From: Cycas panzhihuaensis
Lineage: Eukaryota; Cycadophyta
DNA length: 64,000 bases
Assembly: GCA_023213395.1 (NCBI GenBank)
Contig: CM041465.1
Span: forward strand, 187,991,741-188,055,740
Reading direction: 5' to 3'
The notes beneath the pieces are model-generated. The model was not told the origin of the DNA. It saw only the letters and a list, made by a program, of their open reading frames with translations, and did not search any database. This document shows positions 43,021 through 54,756 of this stretch, in pieces. Each line of letters begins with the position of its first letter. The stretch's first letter is position 1. The position numbers and the translations under genes were made by a program.

Positions 43021-44486
43021 GGACATAAATGCACCCTTGTGTCCTCCTTTAGTCGAAGAGCAATCCCCGAAGGCTTTAAAACACCGATTGTACTCGCAGA
43101 TGTAAGTCACTGACTGCTTTTTCCTCCAAATAGACCACAAACGCCTTTAAATAGCACCAAAAAAGAGCATTAAGGTAAGTGAAATGGTGCTCAAGGGGTA
43201 AGGACAACTCCACAAGATGAAGGTGCACGGTCTCCAAGTCAGAAAATCACAAAAAACGCCTCGATCCACGCTCAAAACGGCTCAAGGATGCTTCAAATAT
43301 GATCAAAGTACTTCACAATAGTCAAATATGACAAAGTATCAATGGTCTAAGGGCCTTTTATAAAGTTGAATTATAAAGAGGATATACCAAAAGGTATATT
43401 CTTAGAGTTGCGACTTTTTATAAAGTCCCGTGCCTTTGGAACTTAACCCACGTGCTCCAAATAATCACCAAAACATATTAAGATGTCACTATGTTTAAAC
43501 CATAGTGTAAAGACATCAAATTTCTTGGTGAAAAGTCGCATGGCGTGATGTTAGAAGGCGCGGCTGCCGTAGACTAAACCCGATCTGCGTACATCAAAGA
43601 GACCCGCAGATCGCACCGAAACTACGGGTTTCTACTCATCCGCATGCAACGGTAAATAGGTCATACGCTGCCCAACAACCTTCAAACACGCCCAACCAAT
43701 GCTACTAAGCGCCCAACCAAGAGAAAAGGCGCCAAATCCAAGAGATAACTGCCCAGTCAAGGTAAAAAATGCCTAGTTGCCCTACATAGCACTAGCACAG
43801 CCTCTAATATAGCTGTGTCATGCTAGTTTTGAGTACACAAGTCTCCACAATGGTGCACAACCAGTCCAGTTACTTCACAACACCAAGATACCGGCTCAAA
43901 TGTGTGCATTCAGTGCAGATATGGGGTCACATACCCACAAAAAGAGACACTACAACTCAAAATGATAGTGGAAGATGCTTTATACTATTGTATACTTCAC
44001 CCAATCTCAATATAGAGGGCTGAAAACAATTCGAAAAGGCTCTAATTTCTTCCTTATACAGACTAAATGAAGGCAATACCAGAAAAAGCTTTGATTTTTT
44101 GAGTTTTATAGTGCTTTGAGTGGGAATATACCCAACTTACTTGTATAGATAGAGCGCTGTCCTTAAAGTTGCTGAATCACCATTAGTGCGTGCTCTACAG
44201 GCACCAATATCTGCAATAGATCTTCAACCAGCTTCGGATGGCCCCCAACAAGCCAACTCCAACCATGATCGTGGTCTTTACACCTGATTATTGACTCCAA
44301 AAAACCCTTATCCACTGTTGAATAGTGAATTTCACTGCTCCAACAACCATTGATTTTTTGTGCGTGCTTCTATACGATGCTGGGGTTGATGGGCCCTCAA
44401 GACTCGTCTTGGGTCAGACGGCGTCACCCGGCAACCAATGATCCAGCCACGCTCCTTTGCCAAGCTTCACTGTCACGGGACCCTCT
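43021..44486 (-). other. Leader of element I
   Basis: About 1.45 kb between primer site and Gag; no coding domain recognised. Confidence 0.55.
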
Positions 44487-44498
44487 GACTCGATACCA
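44487..44498 (-). other. Primer-binding site of element I
   Basis: TGGTATCGAGTC on the minus strand, an iMet-like site that departs from the canonical sequence after TGGTATC. Confidence 0.8.
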
Positions 44499-44861
44499 TG
44501 TTCGAGAACATGAAATCATACACAAATGTTCCCATATGCAGGATCTTTAACCATACACAGCAAGCAACAAATAGAAAACACAGAAAACAGGTGCACAGTA
44601 CATAGGAATTTACGTGGGAAACCCTTTCGGGAAAAAACCCACCACAAAGAGGATTCTTGATGGATCACTTGATTATTGCACAATGAATACTTGGATCATG
44701 AATATACAAGGCCTCAAGGCATTTATACTCTTCAAGAGTTGTCATCCGATTAGGGTTGTGACCCTTCGAATAAGTCGCACCTTTTGGCTTCAGACCCTTT
44801 CACTTAATTAAACCACATTAACATTAACTAAGTGGCTTAATAATTAACTGCCATGTTAACA
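44499..44861 (-). repeat. 5' LTR of element I
   Basis: 363 bp, partner of 38545-38910, adjoining the primer site at 44487-44498. Confidence 0.93.
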
Positions 44862-44866
44862 ATGTG

Positions 44867-45124
44867 CAATTGGGAACCCTTTATTACACAAAATGTGTAG
44901 CAGACCAAACTTGAGTTGACTTGTGCTTGGTGAGGACCTGTCAGGTGTTTCTGCATGTACTTATCAAAGGTGTCTTCAAGGTGTACATCAAATATGTCTT
45001 CCATCAGAATTCTGGTTACCACCTGTTTGCTTCCACTTTCTTTAGCATGTGAGTGATCAAACAAATAAATGTCAGCAATTGGAGATAAGTTGACAATATC
45101 ATCAATATCCAAATATGACGACAA
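44867..45124 (-). pseudogene. C-terminal continuation of element H protein
   Basis: Matches the element J protein over HSHAKESGSKQV and IFD...YM blocks, then continues to the atgtg duplication of element I at 44862, beyond which the conserved box resumes at 38544. Out of frame with the ORF at 45016-45939. Confidence 0.6.
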
Positions 45125-45939
45125 GTCATCAAGTGGTGAGACAACATCACTTGAAGTGTGAATCTTGATAGGCCATCATTATGAGCATCATCATTATCGC
45201 CATCAATGTTTTGTAAGTCAACATCATTTAAGACATAAGCATGAATATCTTCATCCTGCATATGTTTATCTTCAATAAGATCTTCATCGATTTGTGAGCA
45301 ATTTAGAGTGCAACTAATATCTAAATCAGAAATGAGCTCAACAAGATCGTCAAATGAACAAACAGACTCTACTTCATCATCTTTGATAAGATCATCCTCC
45401 CTTGAAGCAATGAATTCATCGAGAAGAGTTTCAATTGCTTCATCATAGTTATCTATAGTCGGTTCAACATGCTCATTCGCTTCAACCTTGTCACTTGAAG
45501 TAGCAGAGCTTCCTTCATCATCTTGTTTACCTGTGTTATCAACGGAATTGTTTTCCCTTTCAAGAGCCTCTTCCACCTCTTGAAGGCTCTTTTCATACGC
45601 CTCCTTCAACAAATTCCAAGCTTTGTTAACAAAATCAGTACTTTCAAGTGCATTGATGAGGAAGTGATAGGGAGAAGAAAGATTATCCTTATCAAAGGCT
45701 GCAAGTATTATGTCAATGGCTATTCTGTTTTTCTTTTTGAAAGTTTCCTCCCCTTCTTCGTGAGCCATTTCAGTACCCATAATTGTCTTCCAAAGTTTCT
45801 TTAACATGAATATGCACTCCATCTTAATTTTCCAAATTCGAAAATTAGTGCCGATATACTTGGGTAAGGCCTGGGGAATGTCTGTTAACCAAAACTCATT
45901 CTTTTCTGGCACAAAAATAATGGCGTCCTCTAGCTTCAT
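45016..45939 (-). CDS. Gag-like acidic protein of element H
   Basis: A 307-codon frame beginning MKLEDAIIFVPEKNEFWLTD. Residues 1-130 look like a Gag N-terminal domain: LPKYIGTNFRIWKIKMECIF, then KKLWKTIMGTEMAHEEGEE and ILAAFDKDNLSSPYHFLINA. Residues about 131-260 form a strongly acidic Asp/Glu/Ser region. The last 45 residues look off-frame. The homologous ending continues in another frame at 44867-45124 (DIDDIVNLSPIADIYLF, HSHAKESGSKQV), so one frameshift near 45120-45160 is likely. Element J encodes a close relative. No zinc knuckle or pol domain follows. It is probably an RNA-packaging protein that depends on other elements for enzymes; that role is inferred. Confidence 0.75.
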   Translation of the reverse strand: MKLEDAIIFVPEKNEFWLTDIPQALPKYIGTNFRIWKIKMECIFMLKKLWKTIMGTEMAHEEGEETFKKKNRIAIDIILAAFDKDNLSSPYHFLINALESTDFVNKAWNLLKEAYEKSLQEVEEALERENNSVDNTGKQDDEGSSATSSDKVEANEHVEPTIDNYDEAIETLLDEFIASREDDLIKDDEVESVCSFDDLVELISDLDISCTLNCSQIDEDLIEDKHMQDEDIHAYVLNDVDLQNIDGDNDDAHNDGLSRFTLQVMLSHHLMTCRHIWILMILSTYLQLLTFICLITHMLKKVEANRW

Positions 45940-46199
45940 GATGTATGAGTGAGATGGTCAAAAGTATCAGCCTTAAAAAGGGGTGAAAATAGACCAATCC
46001 AGGCGTTTTCTGAGAAGAAATTTCCCACAATATATTGCATACGTGTCAATCAAATTCATACATCCATCATTGCAAAAAACACCTTTTAACAATACACAGG
46101 AACAACTTTCCCAGAAAAACACACTTATCGAACAACTGAAAAACCAACGTATGCACCAAAAGAAAAGATAATAAGTTATATAATTGCCTACCTGTGCAT

Positions 46200-46565
46200 T
46201 GTTAGAAATAATGTTTAATGTGGGTGGGTCCTAGGATAATAAGTGATAGTCCTAAGTCTTAGGGTCAAAAGGTCATTATAATACTATGTAAAAGGATATA
46301 AGTTTATTGGTCAAGTTAGTGGTGTAATGCTATTGGTCAGGACAAAGGTATTTGTCCCACATGCATTACTTGTGTTGAATAGTCTCCCACCTCTTTGGTA
46401 TATAAAGGTGGTTGAGGTAGTATGTAAAGATATCACATCATCACGGCTCATATTGAGTCTTTGGTGCTTTTGGTATGATAATACATTCTAATTATATTGT
46501 GTTAATCTCTGTTGATGTTGTTGATCTTGTTGTAGATGAGTGTTCTCCATGTTAAAATCCTAACA
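46200..46565 (+). repeat. 5' LTR of element J
   Basis: TGTTAGAAATAATGTTTAAT ... CCTAACA, with TATATAAA at 46399-46406 as likely TATA box. TTTGTCCCACATGCATTAC (from 46351) and AAAGGTGGTTGAGGTAGTAT are shared with H. Confidence 0.95.
46399..46406 (+). promoter_or_regulatory. Likely TATA box in element J 5' LTR
   Basis: TATATAAA followed by GGTGGTTGAGG, a context conserved in the LTRs of H and, in part, K. It would place the transcript start about 30 bases downstream; inferred from position only. Confidence 0.5.
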
Positions 46566-46577
46566 TGGTATTAGAGC
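46566..46577 (+). other. Primer-binding site of element J
   Basis: TGGTATTAGAGC directly after the LTR; one base from the canonical iMet site. Confidence 0.9.
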
Positions 46578-49222
46578 GGGTTGCGTATTGAGGGCGTTGC
46601 GGTGCTGGTCACCAAGTTTTAGTCAAGGAAGAAGGCATTTTTCGAATTGGGAAGGTGAAGTCCCAAGGTCATTAATGGTGCAAGGTGTGTACTGTGGTAA
46701 TACAAGACCGAATTTTACCAGGTAACTCTACTCTTGTAAGCTTACTGTGTGGAGAAAAATCATGTGCTAGGGTTTGTCCCTTGAAGAAATTGGAAGTAAT
46801 AACTGTCTTAAGGTGAATAAACTGGGCGGTGGAAATTGAGGCAAGTTGTTAAGGTCTTTTATAAATAAAGAAGTTAGATTTGCATAAACATAGAGAGACC
46901 TCTGTGTTGGAATCTATTTAGGGTCCATTGTAAAACCCTAGTTGCTACTAAATGCCATGAGAAGAATACTGTAGCTACATCTGGAGACAACTAGGCAAAT
47001 TTATAAGAAACCATTGTGCCCAGCCTTAGAGTTAGAAATCTGTAGAGATTATCAAGACTATGTCGACAGAGCCTATGTGGAAATTTCAGAACCTGAGCAC
47101 AATGCTCTTCGTCAAATAATCCTGCGTCATTCCGTCAGCTGTGTTAACCTGCATCCTTGTACTATTTCTGCACCACCTTCCTAAATGCCTTTTGAGAGAT
47201 GACAAAGAAAGTGCTACTGCATGATTCCAAAAAGGCTTTGAATAGACAACAGGATAATGCGAACATCATATGCAGAAGACCAATTATCCTGAAGAATGTC
47301 CTGACCAATATCCAAGTTGTTGAAGCAAATTTAAAGAACAGATCTCTGAACCGGGTGATTGGCTGATTCCCGGGGACCTGAGAGTTTTTCTTCTGATTCT
47401 ATCGCGAATTCAATGGTTTTTTCTGCTTATGCGGGTGGATTTTGAGTGCTATTTATGGTGGCGTGGGAAGAAGCCATGGGGGAGGATCGACAGTTGTACC
47501 AGAGGGCTTTAACATGAGTGCAGGATGGAGTATGGCAGGTGACGGGGAAGACGTTAGATAAAGGGGGAATATGAGGCCGTATGCGAAGTGTTCCAGGAGT
47601 GTGTGAACGAGGTAAGCAAAAGTGAGTTTCAGTAGGGTTGAAAATATCGATCTCTGTATGTGACCAGTCTCCCGGTGCTGGGTTAGACAACTGTACTCGA
47701 TAAGGGCCGTGTGTCTCTGTTTTGTTTTGGTGTGCGTTTTACGTTGGTTTGTGCAAAAACAAGGGGCTTTTGCCTGTAGGCTGCAAATATTTCCCTGTGG
47801 AAATCATTCTCACATGCTGTAGCATTTGGAGTCTGCCGTTCCGATTACGCGAGTGCCACCAAAGTTTGTAATTGTTGATGTTTGGAGTGTTGTTTTGATT
47901 GAGGGATCATTTGGACTAGAATAGGGAAAAGATATCGAGGATCGAAATCAACCATAACCGCTGAGAAGAGGAGAGATTTGTGAAAGTTTAATAATGCGTA
48001 TTTCGATAACGCCAGCCGATGTGAGCGACCCCCTTAACGTGAGAGTTTAGATTTGTTGGGGGCTACCGCCTATTGTGCTGGTAATGGTCGTAGAGTTGGA
48101 AAGAACAAGCACAGAAATCCGTTAAAGTGAAGAATTTGGAAAAACTGTTGGTTCTATGCGGTGATGGGAACAGATGAGTGTACTGTCACTACCAGTGCTT
48201 GAGCCGACGATATCGAGTGCAGTTGCTCGCTCCAACAAAGTGGTCCAAGATGCACTGAGAATGTCCTGGTCTACATTTGGGCGGAAGCAAAGTGTCTCAA
48301 ATTTTACTTGAGGAGGGTTTAAAGGGATAGTCCAGTGGAAAGTGCAGTGAAAGCTTATATGCCAAACCCTCATAAGCAGTATCTCTACCAATGTTTACTG
48401 TACCAATCCAAGAGAATATGCTATCAGCTTCAAGGAATGTTGACACTCCAGGATCTCCATTCATGACATGAGCTCGGACTGCAACTTGAGGGATATAGTG
48501 CGGCTGTCAACGGTCTTGGACACAGGTTGGAGGTGTTATCCTGAAAACAGTCATACAGTGATTTGGAGAGCAGTAGATCGCCCAAAACCTGAGTACAGAG
48601 CTAATTCTGCAACATCTGCTACATAATAGCAGGTTCCACATCCCCCTTCCAACCACCTCTCAGATTGTCCTTGCTATTGTGGGTCCTGATCCTCTAAGTC
48701 TGTCATGTCAGCAGCCACCTGCTTTAGTAACTCCAGGCCAACTATTGCAACCAGGAGGGTCTGTGTCCTCAGTAAAAACTTAGTCCTCAGCTCAAGAACA
48801 TAATGCTGAAAGGCTGTCATCTCAATCTGCACTTCTAGGGCTACCTGATTCACAGCCCCAGAAAGTATCAACTTAACCCCTGTTATCGCTGCCAACAGCT
48901 GAGATCATGAGGCAATAAAGGTACCAGTGATCGTTCCCGCCACTTCACCGGCTGCAAAGAGTCTTGCACAGAGTGTGACAACTCCTTCGCCATTTAAATT
49001 TCAGGGGCAGAAATAATGTGTTTCCTGCTAGATTGAAAATTGAATGGAGGTACTATACAGGTCAACAGAGATTGAATTTATAGCCCCTTAGTGGTTTAGC
49101 TCTAAGCTATCTATTTCTCAAAATGGTTAGTGGCATTAAGACCACATTTTGAGATATGATTCAAGAGTATTTGTTGTTGAATTACTTCTATTCTGAGATT
49201 GCACTTGAGTCAGTCTTTCCTC
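46578..49222 (+). other. Leader of element J
   Basis: About 2.6 kb without a recognisable protein on either strand. A leader of similar length is present in H. Confidence 0.55.
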
Positions 49223-49618
49223 ATGGAACTAAGTGACGTCATAGTCTTCGTACCTGAAAAAAATGAATACTGGCTATCGGATCTCTGTTTCCCTCTGCCC
49301 AAATACACTGGAACTAATTTTTGTTTTTGGAAAATTAAGATGGAAAGTCTATTTGTAGTGAAGAAACTTTGGAAAACAGTCATAGGGACTGAAATGGCTC
49401 ACGAAGAAGGGGAGGAAATCTTCAAAAGGAAAAACAAAATTGTTATTGACGTGATACTTGCAGCCATTGATAAGGATAACCTCCCTACTTCCTATCACTT
49501 TATTATTCAGGTTTTGCAAAATTCCGACTCAGCTGAAGACGCTTGGAAACTACTGACAGAAGTGCATGAAAAAGGACCTGAAGAAGTGCAGCAGCAAAGA
49601 ATCAAAGGAAGAAATTGA
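49223..49618 (+). CDS. Gag-like protein of element J, N-terminal part
   Basis: The ATG at 49223 (MELSDVIVFVPEKNEYW) aligns with the start of the H protein; an ATG eight codons upstream is not conserved in H. The frame carries LPKYTGTNFCFWKIKMESLF, KKLWKTVIGTEMAHEEGEE and VILAAIDKDNLPTSYHFIIQ, the same blocks as H in the same order, then EDAWKLLTEVHEKG. TGA at 49616-49618 ends it and the text continues in another frame. Confidence 0.75.
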   Translation: MELSDVIVFVPEKNEYWLSDLCFPLPKYTGTNFCFWKIKMESLFVVKKLWKTVIGTEMAHEEGEEIFKRKNKIVIDVILAAIDKDNLPTSYHFIIQVLQNSDSAEDAWKLLTEVHEKGPEEVQQQRIKGRN

Positions 49619-50616
49619 AGAGGAAAGAAAAAAGGGAAAAGCAGCGAGACAAAGCCATGATTCCATCAAATACCTTAAGTCTCATCGAGGAATTAGCTCT
49701 GGAGGTTGAAGATCTTAGGCATCGATCTTTGCCAGTAATAGTTCATGCAGACACGAGTTGTCTAACAAAAGGTATGGATAATGTTATCCTAGTTTGTGTT
49801 GACAAGTTGATAGGAAGAATTCAAATGGTGACAGGTCATACAATGATTTGCATGTATTGGAAAATATCCGTGATCTCCCTCAACTCAGTTACATCCTCCA
49901 TTCTCATCTTTGAAAAGATCAAAATTATAGCAGCATATCCTAGAGCGGCACTAGAAAGTTGTTTTCAAAGGAACATAAGGAGGATATCATGTCATCAGGA
50001 TCTTGCTTATCGAATTCATATCACCTTTTGGATAGGTTACCTGACTATGAAAGCCAATCAGATTGAAATAATGTTCCATGTGTGCATATCCATAATCAGG
50101 AAGTATATGCATGTGAGTATCATGGAAATTCTCATTATACTTAGTTCATGGAACTCCTTGAGTGACACAAAGAAAACAGGGTATATCACACAACTTGCAG
50201 GAACTCGTCTCAATAAACCCATTGATTCAGGGGAGGATAATGGTGTCTTAACAGTTGACAACTCATTGTTGCATTTGGATAATGATGATATTGCTAACGT
50301 CTACTTTGGTCACTCACACACTGAAGAAAATGGAAGTAAACAGGTGATAGATATCTTTGATGAGTACATGTAGGATCATGTGGAATTAGCCATCATTCAC
50401 TACTTGTTTAGCATGTCAAAGGATTCTCAACTATGTATGAAGCTGAAAGAAGCAAAGCTTGAAGATCGTCAGCTTCAGAAAGGACACTACAAGGTTGAAG
50501 ACCAAGACCATGCTCAAGACATGGTGTTCAAGACCTTTCCAAGATCAAGGCGGTGGAGATTCAAAGAAGACAGTACATTAGAGTCTGTTGATAGTCATAT
50601 CAGTGTTGTCATGTAG
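49615..50616 (+). pseudogene. Gag-like protein of element J, middle and C-terminal part
   Basis: From 49615 (no ATG, so a continuation rather than a new gene) a Lys/Glu-rich segment leads into 250 codons that end with DNDDIANVYFGHSHTEENGS, matching H, and IFDEYM. TAG at 50371-50373 interrupts it. The frame then carries the conserved box LEDRQLQKGHYKVEDQDHAQ, DMVFKTFPRSRRWRFKE to a TAG at 50614-50616. The middle shows no known domain. Confidence 0.6.
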
Positions 50617-50693
50617 TCTTTAATGTCTATTCATGTCAAGTGTCAATGTATGTCAAATTGTCCTTAGTTTAAACATTAAACATTAAGGGGAGG

Positions 50694-51059
50694 TGTTAGA
50701 AATAATGTTTAATGTGTGTGGGTCCTAGGATAATAAGTGATAGTCCTAAGTCTTAGGGTCAAAAGGTCATTATAATACTATGTAAAAGGATATAAGTTTA
50801 TTGGTCAAGTTAGTGGTGTAATGCTATTGGTCAGGACAAAGGTATTTGTCCCACATGCATTACTTGTGTTGAATAGTCTCCCACCTCTTTGGTATATAAA
50901 GGTGGTTGAGGTAGTATGTAAAGACATCACATTATCAAGGCTCATATTGAGTCTTTGGTGCTTTTGGTATGATAATACATTCTGATTATATTGTGTTAAT
51001 CTCTGTTGATGTTATTGATGTTGTTGTAGATGAGTGTTCTCCATGTTAAAATCCTAACA
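50694..51059 (+). repeat. 3' LTR of element J
   Basis: 366 bp, about 2 percent different from 46200-46565 by eye, directly preceded by the polypurine tract (50681-50693). Confidence 0.95.
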
Positions 51060-51064
51060 TGCAT

Positions 51065-53603
51065 TGCCATCACATGAATACCATAGATTGTGAACCTGAC
51101 ATGTTACTGTAGCGATGATATTAGGAGAATCGGCTACCTCCACAACCAGATCAATCAACTCACTTTGGGATCAACTCTGCCAAGGACCTGCCTTCAAAAT
51201 AGAATGTACTACAGCCAATACCCTTACAGAATGATGTCAGACAACTAATGTGGTTCCTTCTTCCACAGTTGGGCAAGTTCACGCCTCTCCTATGGATCTA
51301 CGACGATTTAGATGTGTTCTCCTCCTCTAAGAAAGCAAAATTTTTCATGAAGTCCTCGCCTTCTCGGCCATAATCAACCTGTCTTCTTTAATTATTTCTC
51401 AAGCCAGCTATAAGAGAAAGTTGCACCCTTAGTTCACATACTACATTGCAAATTGAACCAAATTGATGTATTGAGCGACGGGCATATATCACTATCTCTT
51501 CATAGATCCATCTATTTGTCCCCCATATCTTTTTGCAGACTTTTGCTTGATGACGGATTACACCTCTTCCCTTACTATTAGAGTCTGGATTTTACACAAT
51601 GCAAACAACGCTGGGATCATCTGCTTGAATTTTATTGTCTGCCTACATAATTGTATGAAAAAGGTTGGAACGGCTCCAATAAGCCCACTGGAAACTCTAG
51701 TTGCACGACCGACTCAGTTCTTCAGGAACCTGTTTGTTTGCCTCTTCAGAAGTTGCATTCCTAATAAGTGCTTCCACAGTTGATGCGGACTGCAAAGTGA
51801 TAACAATGGGCAGAGCAGAAGACTTTCTCCACAAACTTTACAACAAAGGTACAAACAATATGTCTATCCAGTTATCATGACCAGTTAGCATGAATCAATA
51901 TCCTGTTTCTGAAGCACTAATAGAGTACTGGGCCTTCAGCAATGTAACATCTTGGATGGTGAATTCATTGACAACTTCTGTTCCGCAAAAAGGAATTAGA
52001 GATGCAAAGTACCTTCTTTGCTGCCAGTAGACCCTCAAGTAAGATTTGTTCTCCTGCTAACGAATTTACTAAAGATGGGTCAGGTCTGAATCATAAAGGT
52101 ATGATCGAACTTCATGTTCACCTTGAAGAACAACAAGATCTTATCTTATCACCTTGCTTTCGGGGAACAATTTAGTTCAACTACTGAAGTTTCTTTAAAC
52201 TGTCCAATCTGACTCCATTGGAATATTTCTTGACAAGTGTTGATTTCGACTAGATTTCCCTTGCCAAATCAGGGACCTTCGAGTAACTTGATAGACGTTA
52301 ATTGCTGCCAAGTAATCCATATAAGACTGTCATCTGAAGTTCACACTAAGTTGTTCGTCCCCGGTGGAGACGCAGTCACAAATCGATCTCCAAGCTCAAT
52401 GGCTACACTGTCGATTCTCCAATGGCATCCACATGCACTAAGTACAGACCCTGACTTTTCTTTCGATATGCCTCTCTACACATAGTACTTCAATCTTTAA
52501 TGGACCTGTCACGGCTCATGAACACAACGATGACCCAATACTCCCTTCGATTTAGACGAAAGTTTAGAAAACGAGTTAAGGGAAGTGGATTGGGCGTTCT
52601 CCAAGATAAGTGTATTTCCCTTTTTGCAAGTTTTCAGTCTTGACTAAAGGCTTCAACAACAACTCGTCCACATTCAGTGTTGAATTTGCATCTCTAAAGA
52701 TGCCTTACATGATTGGTATACCTCTCGTACTTGGATTTGGCGTTATGCCTTCGTTATCTCCATGTAATGTCGTGACTGTTCACTAATCCTTTAATCAATA
52801 ATAATGATACAACGATTTGTCAAAGCTGTGCGACGTATGGGGATTTGAAACCGTGACCTGCAACAAGAACACCATGACGGTGAGTACACACCATAGCTAT
52901 AGCAGTTCGTACGTCTGGGGATTTGAAACCATGACCAACTGAGGCACAAGCAGTAGCAAGAGTCAATGTTGCAGTAACCAAACAACAAATACACTGACCA
53001 TTCCATGGTGATTTCCTCAACAACATGTTTCCTGATAGCTGACTCAAGTGTACTCAGCAGTGTCTTCACACATCACTCTGGTTTAATGTATGAACATGTG
53101 CTTCATTTCATTGCAGTCAGATCCTTCATCGATGGCTGGCTTTTCCTTTGACATATATTGCAAGTCACTCTTTGCGTTTGAAGTTCACAATAGTCTTTAG
53201 CACAGACCCTACAGAGTAAACCTTAAACAATAGGTTTTCCTCATAAACCTGATGACTAACTCAAGAACTGAACTTTCATCAACAGGTCTTCAGCATAATA
53301 CCATTACTTAGCTGGCTTGTGTTGCCATTAATTTCAATTTTACCAAATCTTTTATAGAGAAAACCCTAACACATGATTACTTCTCATAACAGAGTAAAAG
53401 AATGATATTACCTAGTGAAATTCTTGTTTCACATCAATCCTTGGCACACTTCGAATCAACAATGGCCTTGAAACTTTTCTTCCAATTCGATCTCTAATCT
53501 GGCAACGACTTAATGGAGCCACGTCCTTGTTTGAACGCTCTATCCTTCACTAGACTTCTCCTCTCTCAGTCTTCTCAATCTTCTTCTTTTAGTAGGATGG
53601 CCT
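51065..53603 (-). other. Leader region of element H
   Basis: Long non-coding stretch between the H primer site and the insertion site of J. It contains an internal duplication of about 80 bases near 52835-52930 (GGGGATTTGAAACC twice). No gene was recognised. Confidence 0.55.
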
Positions 53604-53615
53604 GCTCTGATACCA
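53604..53615 (-). other. Primer-binding site of element H (tRNA-iMet type)
   Basis: TGGTATCAGAGC on the minus strand, directly adjacent to the LTR. Confidence 0.92.
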
Positions 53616-54008
53616 TGTTTAGTTTTAACATGGAAAGCATCCAACTCCAAATACAACCACAAGATTGATAACCAAAGCATAACCTGCATTCAATTAACAT
53701 AAACATAATACTGATGCATCATGGACTCAATATGAGTCTCAATGATTACCTTCTAACATATACTACCTCAACCACCTTTAAATACAAAATAGGTAGGAGA
53801 CCATACAAGACATGTAATGCATGTGGGACAAATACCTTTATCCAGACCAATGACATTACACCAACTAACTTGACCAATAAGCTTCTATCTTCTCACACAA
53901 TATTATAATGATAAATGACTCTTGGACTCTAAGACTTAGGACTATGACTATTAATCCTAAGACACACTTTACTTAACGATACACAACATTAAACATTATA
54001 CTCTAACA
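53616..54008 (-). repeat. 5' LTR of element H
   Basis: Partner of 37871-38263, 393 bp, abutting the primer site at 53604-53615. A TATTTAAAGG box on the minus strand, just before GTGGTTGAGG, is the likely promoter element. Confidence 0.93.
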
Positions 54009-54013
54009 GATGT

Positions 54014-54756
54014 GTGTGTATAGAACACTAGCTCTAGCAAATAATTTTCAATGCAACGCTTCCTTAATGATGAGATTTTGGTGGTTAAATAGTGTTTTAT
54101 GTCATTGGTCATCTTTTAAAAAAAAAGAAATAAAAAAGCAGAAAGAAGCAAATTGTTGGCTTCTTAATAAAATTATTTGAGTTGACTTCTACCTATTTAT
54201 CCATGCTATCTTAAAAAAGAAAAAAACAAGGCCCTGGTAAATAATAAAAGGATAGCTTTTTATAAAGTTGTGGTAAATGCATGCTTTGCTCTACACAACT
54301 AATTCTTTCCTTATATGCTCATCCATTCTCGAAATCTTGCCTAGGGGATTAACCTGATTTGATTAATCCCATTCATTTGTTTAGTAGGAGGAAGGTGAAC
54401 TGTAATGAACTTCAACTAAGGGACTAAGTCAACCTTGTTCACTAGGGTTAATGGGTGCATATACAGGGATCAATTAATGATTGATCTTTTGAAAATTCTT
54501 TTCCTTGAAAATTCCATCATGTTGAATAGTAATTGCCAATAGCATATTGTGTATATCAAATCCCCTCACACTCTCTCACAAATATTTGTCAATTTTATAT
54601 TGTAAGCACATTGAAATGTGTGCCAATTGTAATGTCTGCGAAGTACACATAGGTTGAATTTTTAGATTTTCCATTTGAGGAGAGATGTATTATAAAGATA
54701 TACATGATTTCTTGAATAAAATGAAGTTAGGCCGTTCTTCTGTAAGAAGTTAATGT
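54014..54756. other. Unassigned AT-rich stretch between H and K
   Basis: Sequence flanking the gatgt duplication of H. It contains A-rich runs near 54120 and 54215 and no coding or LTR signal. Confidence 0.4.

Larger units (their letters stand above)
38545..44861 (-). mobile_element. Element I: Ty1/copia element nested in H
   Basis: LTRs of 366 and 363 bp, the target duplication atgtg (38540-38544, 44862-44866), a primer site and a polypurine tract (CATTAAGGGGGGA on the minus strand) delimit a 6317-bp element. Gag, protease, integrase and reverse transcriptase-RNase H follow in copia order. The integrase frame is fully open; other parts carry a few stops and shifts. It belongs to a different copia lineage from G, B and L. 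About 22 LTR differences were counted by eye. Confidence 0.95.
46200..51059 (+). mobile_element. Element J: non-autonomous gag-like LTR element nested in H
   Basis: 366-bp LTRs with about seven differences, the target duplication tgcat (46195-46199, 51060-51064), primer site TGGTATTAGAGC and polypurine tract CATTAAGGGGAGG define a 4860-bp element, with the lowest LTR divergence among the pairs counted by eye. It is a relative of H, inserted in the opposite orientation in the leader region of H. It has a gag-like ORF in two frames and no pol. Confidence 0.95.
37871..54008 (-). mobile_element. Element H: non-autonomous gag-like LTR element with nested I and J
   Basis: 393-bp LTRs at both ends (about 13 differences counted by eye) and a perfect target duplication gatgt (37866-37870, 54009-54013) define H. 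After subtracting I and J with their duplications it is about 4.95 kb. It has an iMet primer site, a polypurine tract, a leader of about 2.8 kb, a gag-like acidic ORF and a conserved C-terminal box, but no protease, integrase or reverse transcriptase. J and K are relatives by LTR and by the C-terminal box. Confidence 0.93.

Noticed and set aside
47427-47690. 87-codon minus-strand frame in the leader of element J
   Set aside because: Antisense within a non-coding leader, and no domain recognised.
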